A model generated the notes under the pieces. That model saw only the letters and a list, made by a program, of their open reading frames with translations. It did no database searches and was not told the DNA's origin. From Streptomyces sp. SDr-06 (GTDB taxonomy: Bacteria > Actinomycetota > Actinomycetes > Streptomycetales > Streptomycetaceae): 64,000 nucleotides of DNA. A program made the position numbers and the translations under genes. The stretch spans positions 1-64,000 of the forward strand of contig NZ_QOLA01000001.1 in the NCBI RefSeq assembly GCF_003324565.1, read 5' to 3'. Numbering within the stretch: position 1 is the stretch's first letter; every line of letters starts with the position of its first letter. Below are positions 7,245 through 15,747 of the stretch, one piece after another.

Positions 7245-9116
7245 ATGACCACAGCGCACACCACCACCCTCGGTCCCGAATCCGACCTGCCCCAGGTCCG
7301 CGAACTCGCGCAGCAGCTGCGCGTGGACTCGGTGCGCGCCAGTACGTCCGCGGGGTCCGGGCACCCCACCTCGAGCCTATCCGCGGCCGACCTGATGGCC
7401 GTGCTCATGACCCGGCACCTGCGCTACGACTGGGAGGCGCCCGACAACCCCGCGGGCGACCACCTGATCTTCTCCAAGGGGCACGCCTCTCCCCTGCTGT
7501 ACGCGATGTTCAAGGCGGTCGGCGCCGTCAGCGACGACGAGCTGATGAAGACCTACCGCCGCTTCGGCGGGCGTCTGCAGGGCCATCCCACGCCCGTGCT
7601 GCCCTGGGTCGATGTCGCGACCGGCTCCCTGGGTCAGGGCATCGCGTACGGCGTCGGCATCGCGCTGGCCGGCCGGGACCTCGAGAAGCAGCCCTACCGG
7701 GTGTGGGTGCTGTGTGGGGACAGCGAGATGGCCGAAGGGTCCGTGTGGGAGGCGCTGGACAAGGCGGGCCAGCACCGGCTGGCCAACTTCATCGCGCTCA
7801 TCGACGTCAACCGCCTCGGGCAGAGCGGCCCCACTGAGCTGGAATGGGACACCGACACCTATGCCCGCCGCGTCGAGGCGTTCGGCTGCCGCGCGATCGT
7901 GATCGACGGGCACGACGTCGACGCGATCGACCAGGCCCTGACGACCGCGGCCGACGGGCAGGCCCCCACCGTCATCGTGGCCAGGACCGTCAAGGGCCAG
8001 GGCGTGAGCGAGATCGCCGACAAGGAGGGCTGGCACGGCAAGCCGCTGCCCGAGGACATGGCCGATCGGGCCGTCGAGGAGCTCGGCGGCATCCGCCACC
8101 TGAGCGTGCGCGGCCCCAGGCCGCCGGCCGCCGAGCGCACGCCCGCCCCGGCCGCCGGGCCCGTGGAACTGCCCCGCTTCGACGTCGGTGACAAGGTCGC
8201 CACCCGCGTCGCGTTCGGAGGCGCCCTTGCCGCGCTCGGCGTCCGCCCGGAGGTGGTGGCGCTGGACGCCGAGGTCGGCAACTCGACGCACGCGGAGGAC
8301 TTCAAGAAGGCTTATCCGGAGCGGTTCTTCCAGACCTACATCGCCGAGCAGCAGATGATCGCCGACGCCGTGGGGATGGCCGTCCGCGGCTACCGGCCGT
8401 ACGCCACCACGTTCGCGGCCTTCCTCACCCGGGCCCACGACTTCATCCGCATGGCGGCCGTCTCCGAGATCACGATGGCGCTGTGCGGCACCCACAGCGG
8501 TGTCGAGATCGGCGCCGACGGTCCCTCCCAGATGGGCCTCGAAGACCTCGCCATGATGCGGTCCGTCCGCGGCTCAACCGTCTTCTACCCGAGCGACGCC
8601 ACCTCGGCCGCCTCCCTCACCGCCGCCATGGCCGACCTCGACGGCATCTCCTACCTGCGCACCACCCGCGGCGCCTACCCCGTCCTCTACGGCAGCGACG
8701 AGACGTTCCCGGTGGGCGGCTCCAAGACCCTGCGCCACAGCGACGACGACCAGGTCACCCTCATCGGCGCCGGAGTCACCCTGCACGCCTGCCTCGACGC
8801 CGCCGAGCGCCTCGCCGCGGACAACGTGCGGGCGCGGGTCATCGACCTGTACTCCATCAAGCCCATCGACACCGACGCCCTCAGCCGCGCCGCGCGGGAC
8901 ACCGGGGCCCTGGTGGTCGTCGAGGACCACCACCCCGAGGGCGGGATCGGAGAGGCGGTCCTGTCGGCACTGAGCGCGGCCGGCGCCTCCCCCGCCGTCG
9001 CCCACCTCGCCGCCGTCGGCCTGCCGGGCTCCGGCACGACCGACGAACTCATGGACGCCGCGGGCATCTCCCCCACCCACATCGCCGACGCGGCCCGCGC
9101 TCTCGTCCAGAAGTAG
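7245..9116 (+). CDS. tkt: Transketolase
   Basis: A 623-residue complete transketolase, a thiamine-diphosphate enzyme that moves two-carbon ketol units in the pentose phosphate pathway. Visible features are the N-terminal substrate His region (SAGSGHPTSSLSAADLMAV), the TPP/metal motif GDSEMAEGSVWEALDKAG near residue 158, the catalytic Glu in the middle domain (QTYIAEQQMIADAVGMA), and a C-terminal domain ending in IADAARALVQK. It is shorter than the classic ~690-residue TktA type and resembles the compact transketolases found as extra copies. ATG 7245 is preferred (AGGAAAGG upstream) over an in-frame start at 7164. No transaldolase or other pentose-phosphate gene is adjacent, so it is probably a paralogue outside the central operon. 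Confidence 0.93.
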   Translation: MTTAHTTTLGPESDLPQVRELAQQLRVDSVRASTSAGSGHPTSSLSAADLMAVLMTRHLRYDWEAPDNPAGDHLIFSKGHASPLLYAMFKAVGAVSDDELMKTYRRFGGRLQGHPTPVLPWVDVATGSLGQGIAYGVGIALAGRDLEKQPYRVWVLCGDSEMAEGSVWEALDKAGQHRLANFIALIDVNRLGQSGPTELEWDTDTYARRVEAFGCRAIVIDGHDVDAIDQALTTAADGQAPTVIVARTVKGQGVSEIADKEGWHGKPLPEDMADRAVEELGGIRHLSVRGPRPPAAERTPAPAAGPVELPRFDVGDKVATRVAFGGALAALGVRPEVVALDAEVGNSTHAEDFKKAYPERFFQTYIAEQQMIADAVGMAVRGYRPYATTFAAFLTRAHDFIRMAAVSEITMALCGTHSGVEIGADGPSQMGLEDLAMMRSVRGSTVFYPSDATSAASLTAAMADLDGISYLRTTRGAYPVLYGSDETFPVGGSKTLRHSDDDQVTLIGAGVTLHACLDAAERLAADNVRARVIDLYSIKPIDTDALSRAARDTGALVVVEDHHPEGGIGEAVLSALSAAGASPAVAHLAAVGLPGSGTTDELMDAAGISPTHIADAARALVQK

Positions 9117-9157
9117 CCTCGGCGGAGCGGCCTCGGGGAGGGTGCACTCCGTGGCGT

Positions 9158-9212
9158 GATGGCCGGGCGTCACCGTCGCGAGCGGCTCTCGCGGCACAGG
9201 CGCCCGGCCATC
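9158..9212. terminator. Nested hairpin after transketolase
   Basis: Outer arms GATGGCCGGGCG (9158-9169) and its exact complement (9201-9212) enclose an inner stem (CGCGAG/CTCGCG). It lies about 40 bases after the transketolase stop, which fits a terminator. Confidence 0.7.
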
Positions 9213-9260
9213 GGTCGTCCAGCGCTCCCCCTGCCCGAACTGGGCTGCTGTGCAAGGGGG

Positions 9261-9304
9261 TTGACGGGGGGCTCAATTAGTTCTGATCCTAATCAAACTA
9301 ATTG
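9261..9304 (+). promoter_or_regulatory. Promoter and 9-bp-arm inverted-repeat operator
   Basis: TTGACG (9261-9266) is a good -35, with a poor -10 candidate 18 bases on (9285-9290). Overlapping it is a perfect inverted repeat: CAATTAGTT (9274-9282), a 13-base spacer, then AACTAATTG (9296-9304). The site is AT-rich in very GC-rich DNA and ends just before the ribosome site of the secreted lectin-like gene. It resembles operators of ROK/XylR-type repressors, and a ROK gene lies directly beyond the target gene. Confidence 0.7.
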
Positions 9305-9319
9305 AGGAGGGCGACTGTC

Positions 9320-11944
9320 ATGAGACGGTGGGAATCACGGCCCAGATCATGGGGCGCACGCATGGCGCTCGGCGCCGTCATGGCCCTCGCGGCCGCCGGA
9401 CTGCCGCTCGCGCCCGCGTCGGCCGCTCCGGCCGTCGCCGGGAACAGCGCCGCGGCGGGCACCGGCACGAGCACCATCACGGCCGGCGGATGGTGCCTGG
9501 ACGACGCCGACGCCGCGACCGGCGACGGCAACCCCATCCGCCTGTACGGGTGCAACGGCACCTCCGCGCAGCAGTTCACCTGGCGCGGCGACGGCACGGT
9601 GACCGTACTCGGCAAATGTCTGGACGTGACGGGCGCCTCCAACGCCAGCGGCACCCTCGTGCAGCTCTACGGCTGCGCGAGCGGCGCGCCGCAGCAGAAG
9701 TTCAAGTACCTGCCCGACAAGACGATCTACAGCGTCAAGTCCGGCAAGTGCCTTGCCGTGCAAGGGGCCACAGCGGAACTCGCCCGCGTCGGCCTCGCCC
9801 CCTGCGACCCCTCCAAGGCGGCGGAGCAGTGGGGCGCACCGGCCGCGCCGACCTCCGGATACACCCTGTCCTCCGGAAAGGCGGTCGAGTTCACCAACCC
9901 CGACGACATCCCCGCCGTCCCGTTCACCGACCGGAACGGACAGTTCTACTACCAGCAGTCCCACGCCCTGTACGGCGCCAAGGACAGCCGCCAGTGGGAC
10001 TTCTACACCGGCACGGACTTCGACCACGTCGGCCTCGCCCCGGTCAGCAACGCCTCCGACCCCGCCAACCCCGCGGACAGCAACGCCGACACCACCTGGC
10101 GCTGCAACAACAGCCCGACCGGCCGGACCGCCACCAACGCCCCGGCCCCCTCAGGCTATTCGCAGCGCAACTTCTGCGATCTGAGCGGGGTGTGGGTCGA
10201 CCCGGACACCGGCTGGTGGTACGGCCTGGTGCACAACGAGTTCACCCCGCAGCCGTTCGGCGACGGCCTGCACTACGACGCGATCGACTACGCGCTCTCC
10301 AAGGACCGGGGCGCGACCTGGACGATCCAGGGGCACGCGATCACCTCGCCCTACAGCACGGCCCGCGGCGACACCACCGCCTTCCCCCACGAGACGTACT
10401 ACTACGGCGACGGCGACCAGCGCCTCTTCGTCGACAACGCGTCCGGCTACTTCTACGTCTTCTACGCCACGCGGGTCCTGGACAAGTCCGGTGGCGGCAC
10501 CATCTGGCTCCAGCACGTCGCCCGGGCCCCCATGGCACAGAAGATGGCCTCCGCCTCCTGGAGCAAGTGGTACGACGGCGCCTGGCGCTCGCCGGGGGTG
10601 GGCGGCGCCGAGAGCGACATCATCCCGTCCGAGGGCCTCGGGTCCGGCTACCTCGCGCCCGGTGAGGACTACAAACCGGCCACCTCCGGCACCGTCGCCG
10701 ACCAAGTGGCCCGCGGTGCCATGCCGGACCATTCACAGCTCGCGGTGATGAACGTCGCCTGGAGCGCCTACCTCGGCAAGTACATCGGCACCCCGCAGAA
10801 CAACGTCGCCCAGGCCACCGACACCAGGACGCCCCTGCACTTCTACGTCACCGACGACCTGGCCACCCAGAAGTGGACCGACATGGGCCTGGTCGCCGAC
10901 CAGCCGAACGCGGCGTGGTACCGCTGGATGCTGGATCCCGCGAACCTGACGAGCTCGACCGTCGTGGGCAGGACCTTCCGCTCGTACTGCGCGTTCTACT
11001 GCTCCACCTACACCAGCGAGTACGCCGACATCACCATCGCGCCGAGGACGCCCTCGGACCTCCCGGCTCCAGTGACCCCGGGCGCGTCCTACCGGATCGG
11101 CACGGGCGGGGGCCTGTCCCTCGCGCAGAGCGGGTCCGGCCTGACCGCGGCCGCCCCGGACGCCTCGTCGCCCGCGCAGCAGTGGCGGTTCGATCCCACC
11201 GGAGACGGCTTCTTCACCGTCAGCAACGCCGCCTCGAACCAGGCGCTGGCCGTGGCGACCGGCGACGCGGGCCGGGCCTGGGGAGCGGGCGTGACAGCGG
11301 CCGCGCCCACCTCGAACCCGGCGGTCGGCCTGCAGTGGTCCGTGCAGCCCGTCGTCACGGCCTCGGACGGAAGCGGCCCGTCCGCGCCGACCGGCGCCTA
11401 CCGGCTGGTCAACCGGTACAGCGGGCTGGTGCTCAGCCTCGGCTCGGGCGCACAGGCGGTGACCACCGCGCCGGTCCGCGCCTGGGACAACCGTGGCACC
11501 GGCGGCGACACCCGCCCCGCGGCCGGCCAGCTGCTGAGCCTCGTTCCCACCGGCCGCGCCGACCTGGCCCTGAACCGGCCCACGACCGCATCGAGCGTCC
11601 AGTCCTCGGCCACCCCGGCGAGCGCCGCGGTCGACGGGGACGGGGCCACGCGGTGGTCCAGCCAGTTCGCCGATCCGCAGTGGATCCAGGTCGACCTGGG
11701 CGCGGTCCGCAGGGTGTCCGAGGTGACACTCACCTGGGAGGCCGCCTACGGGAAGGCCTATCAGATCCAGGTCTCCGACGACGCCAAGCAGTGGACCACG
11801 ATCGGGGCGACGACCTCCTCGGACGGAGGCGTCGACGACCTCAACGGCCTGTCGGGAAGCGGGCGTTACCTGCGAGTCCTCGGAACGCGGCGCGCCACGG
11901 GGTACGGCTACTCTCTCTGGTCGCTCCAGGTGTACGGAGCTTGA
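9320..11944 (+). CDS. Secreted ricin-lectin / beta-propeller / discoidin multidomain protein
   Basis: An 874-residue exported protein. A Sec signal peptide covers about residues 1-40, ending near ASAAPAVA. Residues ~45-165 form a ricin-type beta-trefoil with repeated cysteines and QxW-like motifs (GGWCLDDADAA, LYGCNGTSAQQF, KCLDVTGASN). The centre (~170-580) is rich in Trp, Tyr and Asp with blade-like repeats and resembles secreted glycosidase-type five-bladed propellers, but I cannot name its activity. A second trefoil-like region (~590-745) precedes an F5/8 type C (discoidin, CBM32-like) domain at the end (ALNRPTTASS to WSLQVYG). The carbohydrate-binding modules suggest it acts on an extracellular polysaccharide. 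GAGGAGG fixes ATG 9320. A perfect inverted repeat overlaps the promoter. Confidence 0.75.
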   Translation: MRRWESRPRSWGARMALGAVMALAAAGLPLAPASAAPAVAGNSAAAGTGTSTITAGGWCLDDADAATGDGNPIRLYGCNGTSAQQFTWRGDGTVTVLGKCLDVTGASNASGTLVQLYGCASGAPQQKFKYLPDKTIYSVKSGKCLAVQGATAELARVGLAPCDPSKAAEQWGAPAAPTSGYTLSSGKAVEFTNPDDIPAVPFTDRNGQFYYQQSHALYGAKDSRQWDFYTGTDFDHVGLAPVSNASDPANPADSNADTTWRCNNSPTGRTATNAPAPSGYSQRNFCDLSGVWVDPDTGWWYGLVHNEFTPQPFGDGLHYDAIDYALSKDRGATWTIQGHAITSPYSTARGDTTAFPHETYYYGDGDQRLFVDNASGYFYVFYATRVLDKSGGGTIWLQHVARAPMAQKMASASWSKWYDGAWRSPGVGGAESDIIPSEGLGSGYLAPGEDYKPATSGTVADQVARGAMPDHSQLAVMNVAWSAYLGKYIGTPQNNVAQATDTRTPLHFYVTDDLATQKWTDMGLVADQPNAAWYRWMLDPANLTSSTVVGRTFRSYCAFYCSTYTSEYADITIAPRTPSDLPAPVTPGASYRIGTGGGLSLAQSGSGLTAAAPDASSPAQQWRFDPTGDGFFTVSNAASNQALAVATGDAGRAWGAGVTAAAPTSNPAVGLQWSVQPVVTASDGSGPSAPTGAYRLVNRYSGLVLSLGSGAQAVTTAPVRAWDNRGTGGDTRPAAGQLLSLVPTGRADLALNRPTTASSVQSSATPASAAVDGDGATRWSSQFADPQWIQVDLGAVRRVSEVTLTWEAAYGKAYQIQVSDDAKQWTTIGATTSSDGGVDDLNGLSGSGRYLRVLGTRRATGYGYSLWSLQVYGA

Positions 11945-11990
11945 GACATGGGGGCCGGCCCGTCGCCCCTGGCCCGGGGCGCGGCGGTCC

Positions 11991-13250
11991 TCACCCGGCG
12001 ACGGCGCCCGGGTCCTGGTAGACGGCGTCCAGGGCGAGGTGGGCGCCGCCGCGGGCCGGGGCGTTCAGGCCCAGGGTCGAGGGGACGATGTCGCAGCCGC
12101 CCGCGTCGGGTGCCATGACGCGCCGCGCGACGCCCTCGCGGACCCGGTCGAGGAGGTGGTCCGCGAAGACCGGGAAGTAGCCGCCGAGCACGACCGCGCG
12201 GGGGTTGAGGACGTCGGCGAGGAGGGCGACGCCAAGGCTCAGGTCGTCGGCGAGGCGCTCCAGCGCCGCAAGGGTGCGGGCGTCACGGGCGTCGGCGCGT
12301 GCGCGCAGGTCGGCGAGGCGCGAGGCGACATCGAGCGAGGCGTCGTGGACACGGTCGTGCGGGTCGGCGGCGTGGCGCAGCAGGGCGCCGAGCCCGACCA
12401 TGGTCTCCCAGCAGCCCCGCCGCCCGCAGTTGCAGCGCCGGCCGCCGGGAGCGAGTGGCATGTGACCGATCTCGCCCGCGAACCCCCGTGCCCCGCGCAG
12501 GAGTTGACCGCCGGAGACGATGCCGCCGCCGACACCGATCCCGCCCGTGACGGAGATGAGGTCGTGGATGTCGGCGGCGGAGGCGATGACGTATTCGGCG
12601 ATGGCCGCCAGCTTCGCGTCATTCTCCAGGTGGAGCCGGGGCGCGGCGCGGCCCAGGCGTCGGCGCAGTTCGGCCAGGGCGGCGATGTCGCGCCAGCCGA
12701 TGTTCGGCGCGTAGCCGACCTGGCCGGTGGCGATGTCCACGTTCCCCGGCGCGCCCAGCGCGGCGCCCACCAGGCGGGCACCGGCGGCCGTCACCGCCGC
12801 GTCGGCCTCGCGGATCAGTTCCGCCGTCTCCTCCAGCACGGCCGTCGGCCCGAGGGCGCGGACGTCGAGCGGGATCCGGCGTTCGTAGAGGGTTTCGCCG
12901 CGCAGGGACAGGGCGACCGCCGTGACGTAGTCGGCGGTGATCTCCAGGCCGAGCCCGCAGACCGCGTGGCCGTCGATCTCGACGGCAAGACCCGGTCTTC
13001 CGACCGATCCGTCCCGCTGCGAGTGGCCCTCGCGGACCAGGCGCAGGCCCACCAGTTCGGCGACCAGGTTGGTGACGGTGGGGCGCGGCAGCCCGGTGTC
13101 CGTGGCGATCCGGGCGCGCGAGCGGGGACCGCGGTCGCGCAGCAGCCGCAGCACGAGGCCGAGGTTGGTCCGCCGGATCGACGCACGGTCGCTCGCCCGG
13201 CCCGGCCCGCCCGCCCCCGGTTCACGGACGCCCCGCAGACCTTCCCCCAC
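11991..13250 (-). CDS. ROK family transcriptional regulator
   Basis: A 419-residue ROK-type sugar-responsive repressor. Residues ~25-85 form the winged helix (RRTNLGLVLRLLRDRGPRSR, then GLPRPTVTNLVAELVGLRLV). The rest is the ROK sugar-kinase-like domain, with the ATP/sugar loop GGIGVGGGIVSGGQLLRGARG, the EIGHMPL motif, and a zinc site (CNCGRRGCWE) whose three cysteines are intact. GTG 13250 is chosen because GGGGAG lies about five bases upstream and gives the usual length. The gene converges on the secreted lectin-like gene, whose promoter carries a ROK-like operator, and diverges from the roadblock operon. Either or both may be targets. Confidence 0.9.
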   Translation of the reverse strand: MGEGLRGVREPGAGGPGRASDRASIRRTNLGLVLRLLRDRGPRSRARIATDTGLPRPTVTNLVAELVGLRLVREGHSQRDGSVGRPGLAVEIDGHAVCGLGLEITADYVTAVALSLRGETLYERRIPLDVRALGPTAVLEETAELIREADAAVTAAGARLVGAALGAPGNVDIATGQVGYAPNIGWRDIAALAELRRRLGRAAPRLHLENDAKLAAIAEYVIASAADIHDLISVTGGIGVGGGIVSGGQLLRGARGFAGEIGHMPLAPGGRRCNCGRRGCWETMVGLGALLRHAADPHDRVHDASLDVASRLADLRARADARDARTLAALERLADDLSLGVALLADVLNPRAVVLGGYFPVFADHLLDRVREGVARRVMAPDAGGCDIVPSTLGLNAPARGGAHLALDAVYQDPGAVAG

Positions 13251-13406
13251 GCTCTCCCCCCACCTCACGCGCCGCACCGCGTACGGCAGTCTGCCACCAC
13301 GGCCGGTATCCTGCCCGACCCGGACGGCACCGTCCCCGAACTCGGCCCGGGTGCACGGGAAGCGGTCCTGCCCCGTGCCGTGCGCGGACGGATCGTAGCC
13401 ATCCAC

Positions 13407-13429
13407 GGCATGTTCCACTGGAAAATGCC
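13407..13429. promoter_or_regulatory. Near-perfect inverted repeat in the ROK/roadblock divergent region
   Basis: GGCATGTTCC (13407-13416), three bases, then GGAAAATGCC (13420-13429) pair at nine of ten positions. Two TAACTTC copies follow within about 40 bases on the roadblock side. The site lies between the divergent ROK gene (start 13250) and roadblock operon (start 13537), where an autoregulatory or operon operator is expected. Confidence 0.5.
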
Positions 13430-13536
13430 ATAACTTCCCCCTTCTCGCTACACCGGGCGTAACTTCTCCGTCACCGCGGCACCGGAGTTGAGCCGTGGGA
13501 CCAGTCCTCAAGTGACCCCAGGGAGGGGAGTTCCGC

Positions 13537-13932
13537 GTGCCCGGAATCGACGAGTGCCTGCTGGAGACGATGCGGCTGCCCGGCGCGCTCGGAGCGGCAC
13601 TCGTCGACTGGACCAGCGGGCTCGCCCTCGGCACCATCGGCGACTCACCGGGCGGTGACCACGAGGCGGCGGCCGCGGAGGCCGCCGAGTTCGCCAGGAG
13701 CGCCGCGGAGCACCCGGCCTTCGCACCCGCCTCCACCGACGCCTTCGGCGGGTCGCTGCCGGTGGAGGACGTCCTCGTCACCGCGCACGGCGGCTACCAT
13801 CTGCTGCGCTTCGTACGCACCGGCCACGACAGCAGCATCTTCCTGTACCTCTGGCTCGACCGCGATCAGGGCAATCTCGCGCTCGCCCGGCTCCGGCTGG
13901 GCGATCTGGCCGAGCGGCTGGTGCTGGCGTGA
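13537..13932 (+). CDS. Roadblock/LC7-like protein 1
   Basis: A 131-residue single-domain protein. The core fits the roadblock/LC7 fold: GALGAALVDWTSGLALGTIG (first strands), VEDVLVTAHGGYHLLRFV, then SSIFLYLWLDRDQGNLALAR. These proteins usually dimerise and control small Ras-like GTPases, as MglB does for MglA. It is clearly paralogous to the fourth gene of this operon. GTG 13537 follows a GGGAGGGGAG site. Its stop overlaps the next GTG (GTGA), so the two are coupled. No GTPase gene is seen nearby. Confidence 0.7.
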   Translation: MPGIDECLLETMRLPGALGAALVDWTSGLALGTIGDSPGGDHEAAAAEAAEFARSAAEHPAFAPASTDAFGGSLPVEDVLVTAHGGYHLLRFVRTGHDSSIFLYLWLDRDQGNLALARLRLGDLAERLVLA

Positions 13933-14723
13933 ACCGCGGCGCGCAACCGACGGACGGGCACCATCTCTCGCCGATGCTCCGCCGGTTGGTGGCCGAGCGC
14001 GCGACCGGGGCACTGCTGCGCGACAGCGGCACGCTCTACCTCGTCGACGGCCAGGTGGTGCACGCCGAGAGTCCCTCCGCGCCGGGCATCGACATACTGC
14101 TCACGGTGGGCGGCCGACTGCGCCCCGAAAGCTGGCAGTGGGCCGTCGACCAGGCGGGCGCGCGCGGCTCGGTGGGCCGCTTCCTCGTGGACAGCGGCCA
14201 GGTCCCCGGCGGCGAGCTCGAACTGTGCCATCTGGGCGCCCTGTTCGACGCCGCGTTCTTCACGCTCTCCCCCGGCAGCGGCGCCACCCGCTTCCGCTAC
14301 GGAGTGGCGCACTGGATCGGCCCGGTGTCGCCCGTTCCGGCGCAGGCGGTGGCCCGCGAGGCCGCGCGGCGCCGGGAACTGCTCGGGAGGCTGTGGCCGC
14401 ACCCGGAGGTCGACACCGCTCCGGTGGTGCGCGCCCGCGGCCTGCCCGCCGCATCGGTCACCGGCCGCCAACGGGCCCTGCTCGCCCTGGCCGACGGCGC
14501 CCGCACACCCCAGGACATCGCGCGCCTGCTCGGGCGTCCGGCCTTCCACACCCTGGTCGACGTCCGCAGGCTGGCGGCCGCCGGCGCGATCGCGACCCCG
14601 ACGGCGGCCGTCCCGCCGCTCGGCATGCCCGCCCCCCTGGCGCGGGCCGCGGCCGAGGCGGAGGCGGTCGCGGACGTGGCCCTGCTGCGCAGGCTGCGCG
14701 ACGGCCTGGAGACCGCGCTGTGA
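13929..14723 (+). CDS. PATAN/DUF4388-like protein with C-terminal helical domain
   Basis: A 264-residue protein. The N-terminal ~130 residues look like a PATAN/DUF4388-type module (GALLRDSGTLYLVDGQVVHA, then a GRFLVDSGQV strand), which in other bacteria reports signals in two-component or GTPase pathways. The C-terminal part (~175-230) contains a winged-helix-like stretch (RQRALLALADGARTPQDIAR, then LVDVRRLAAAGAI) that may bind DNA or a partner. It begins at GTG 13929 inside the stop of the first roadblock gene and ends four bases into a possible GTG of the next frame, so it belongs to the middle of one operon. Biochemical function is unknown. Confidence 0.6.
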   Translation: MNRGAQPTDGHHLSPMLRRLVAERATGALLRDSGTLYLVDGQVVHAESPSAPGIDILLTVGGRLRPESWQWAVDQAGARGSVGRFLVDSGQVPGGELELCHLGALFDAAFFTLSPGSGATRFRYGVAHWIGPVSPVPAQAVAREAARRRELLGRLWPHPEVDTAPVVRARGLPAASVTGRQRALLALADGARTPQDIARLLGRPAFHTLVDVRRLAAAGAIATPTAAVPPLGMPAPLARAAAEAEAVADVALLRRLRDGLETAL

Positions 14724-14758
14724 TCCGCGTCCGCAGGCAGCGGGCCGAAAGGAGACAG

Positions 14759-15151
14759 ATGATGACGGCCGAGGCCGAGGTCCTCGCCGAGCTGCGCAGG
14801 CTGCGGGTCCAACTGCCGCAACTCAGCGGGGCGTTGGCGGCCAGCGTCGACGGTCTTGTACTCGCGCAGGACGCCATGAGCGAGGCGGAGCCCCTGGCCG
14901 CGCTCACCGCGGCCGCCCTCGGTGTGGCCCAGCGCCTGACCGACACCGCCGGCCGGGGCGCCTTCCACGAACTGCTCCTGCGGGGCGACGAAGGATACGT
15001 CGCCACCTATGCGGCGGGCTCGTCCGCCGTGCTCACCCTCCTCGCCCAGCCCCGCATCAACGTGGGGCGGCTGCATCTCGAAGCCCGCCGGGCGAGCGCC
15101 CGGATCGGCGACCTGGTCGACGGCAGCCTCGGCCGACTGGAGACCCCATGA
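14759..15151 (+). CDS. Roadblock/LC7-like protein 2
   Basis: A 130-residue protein of the roadblock type closest to the CvnB-like proteins of Streptomyces conservons: LPQLSGALAASVDGLVLAQD, then AFHELLLRGDEGYVATYAAG and AVLTLLAQPRINVGRLHLEA. ATG 14759 is supported by AAGGAG five bases upstream; a GTG at 14720 overlapping the previous stop is the alternative. Unlike a conservon there is no sensor kinase, DUF742 or GTP-binding protein gene beside it. Confidence 0.75.
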   Translation: MMTAEAEVLAELRRLRVQLPQLSGALAASVDGLVLAQDAMSEAEPLAALTAAALGVAQRLTDTAGRGAFHELLLRGDEGYVATYAAGSSAVLTLLAQPRINVGRLHLEARRASARIGDLVDGSLGRLETP

Positions 15152-15225
15152 CTCCCCCACGTACCCGGGCCGACCGGCCCGGGACCACACCCATCGGAAA
15201 ACAGCGGAAAGGAAGCACGAATCCC

Positions 15226-15600
15226 ATGGCCAACACGGAAGCCGCGCTCAAGGAATCGATGACCACGATCGACGGGACCATCGGCGTGGCGCTCGTCGAC
15301 TACAGCAGCGGCATGGCCCTCGGCACCCTGGGCGGCAGCAAGGACCTCGACCTCTCGGTGGCCGCCGCCGGCAACACCGACGTGGTGCGCGCGAAGGTGC
15401 GCACCATGGAACTACTCGGCCTCAAGGACGAGATCGAGGACATCCTGATCACCCTCGGTTCCCAGTACCACCTGATCCGCCTCCTGACAGGGCGGGGCCA
15501 CAACGGTCTCTTCCTCTATCTGGCCCTCGACAAGTCCCGGGCCAACCTCGCGATGGCGCGCCACCAGTTGAGGAAGATCGAGGCAGAACTGGAGGTGTGA
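15226..15600 (+). CDS. Roadblock/LC7-like protein 3
   Basis: A 124-residue roadblock-type protein, paralogous to the first gene of the operon: GTIGVALVDYSSGMALGTLG, IEDILITLGSQYHLIRLL, and NGLFLYLALDKSRANLAMAR align with the corresponding stretches there. It lacks the acidic insert of the first protein. ATG 15226 follows GGAAAGGAAG; an ATG at 15148 overlapping the upstream stop (ATGA) is a longer alternative with no clear ribosome site. It is the last gene of the four-gene set. Confidence 0.72.
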   Translation: MANTEAALKESMTTIDGTIGVALVDYSSGMALGTLGGSKDLDLSVAAAGNTDVVRAKVRTMELLGLKDEIEDILITLGSQYHLIRLLTGRGHNGLFLYLALDKSRANLAMARHQLRKIEAELEV

Positions 15601-15747
15601 ACCGCCCCTGGGCGGGCCCCTTCCGATGGCGCCGCGTTCCCCGGCCCGCGGCGCCACCCGGGCACGGCCCCCATCACGTCGGCCCGATGTCCCCGCTGGG
15701 GAACTTTCGTCCAAGACAGGGCCGCCGAAGTCGGCGACCGTAGAGGC

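Noticed and set aside
13537..15600. A conservon (cvn) operon
   Set aside because: The roadblock proteins are similar, but the sensor kinase, DUF742 and GTPase genes are absent.
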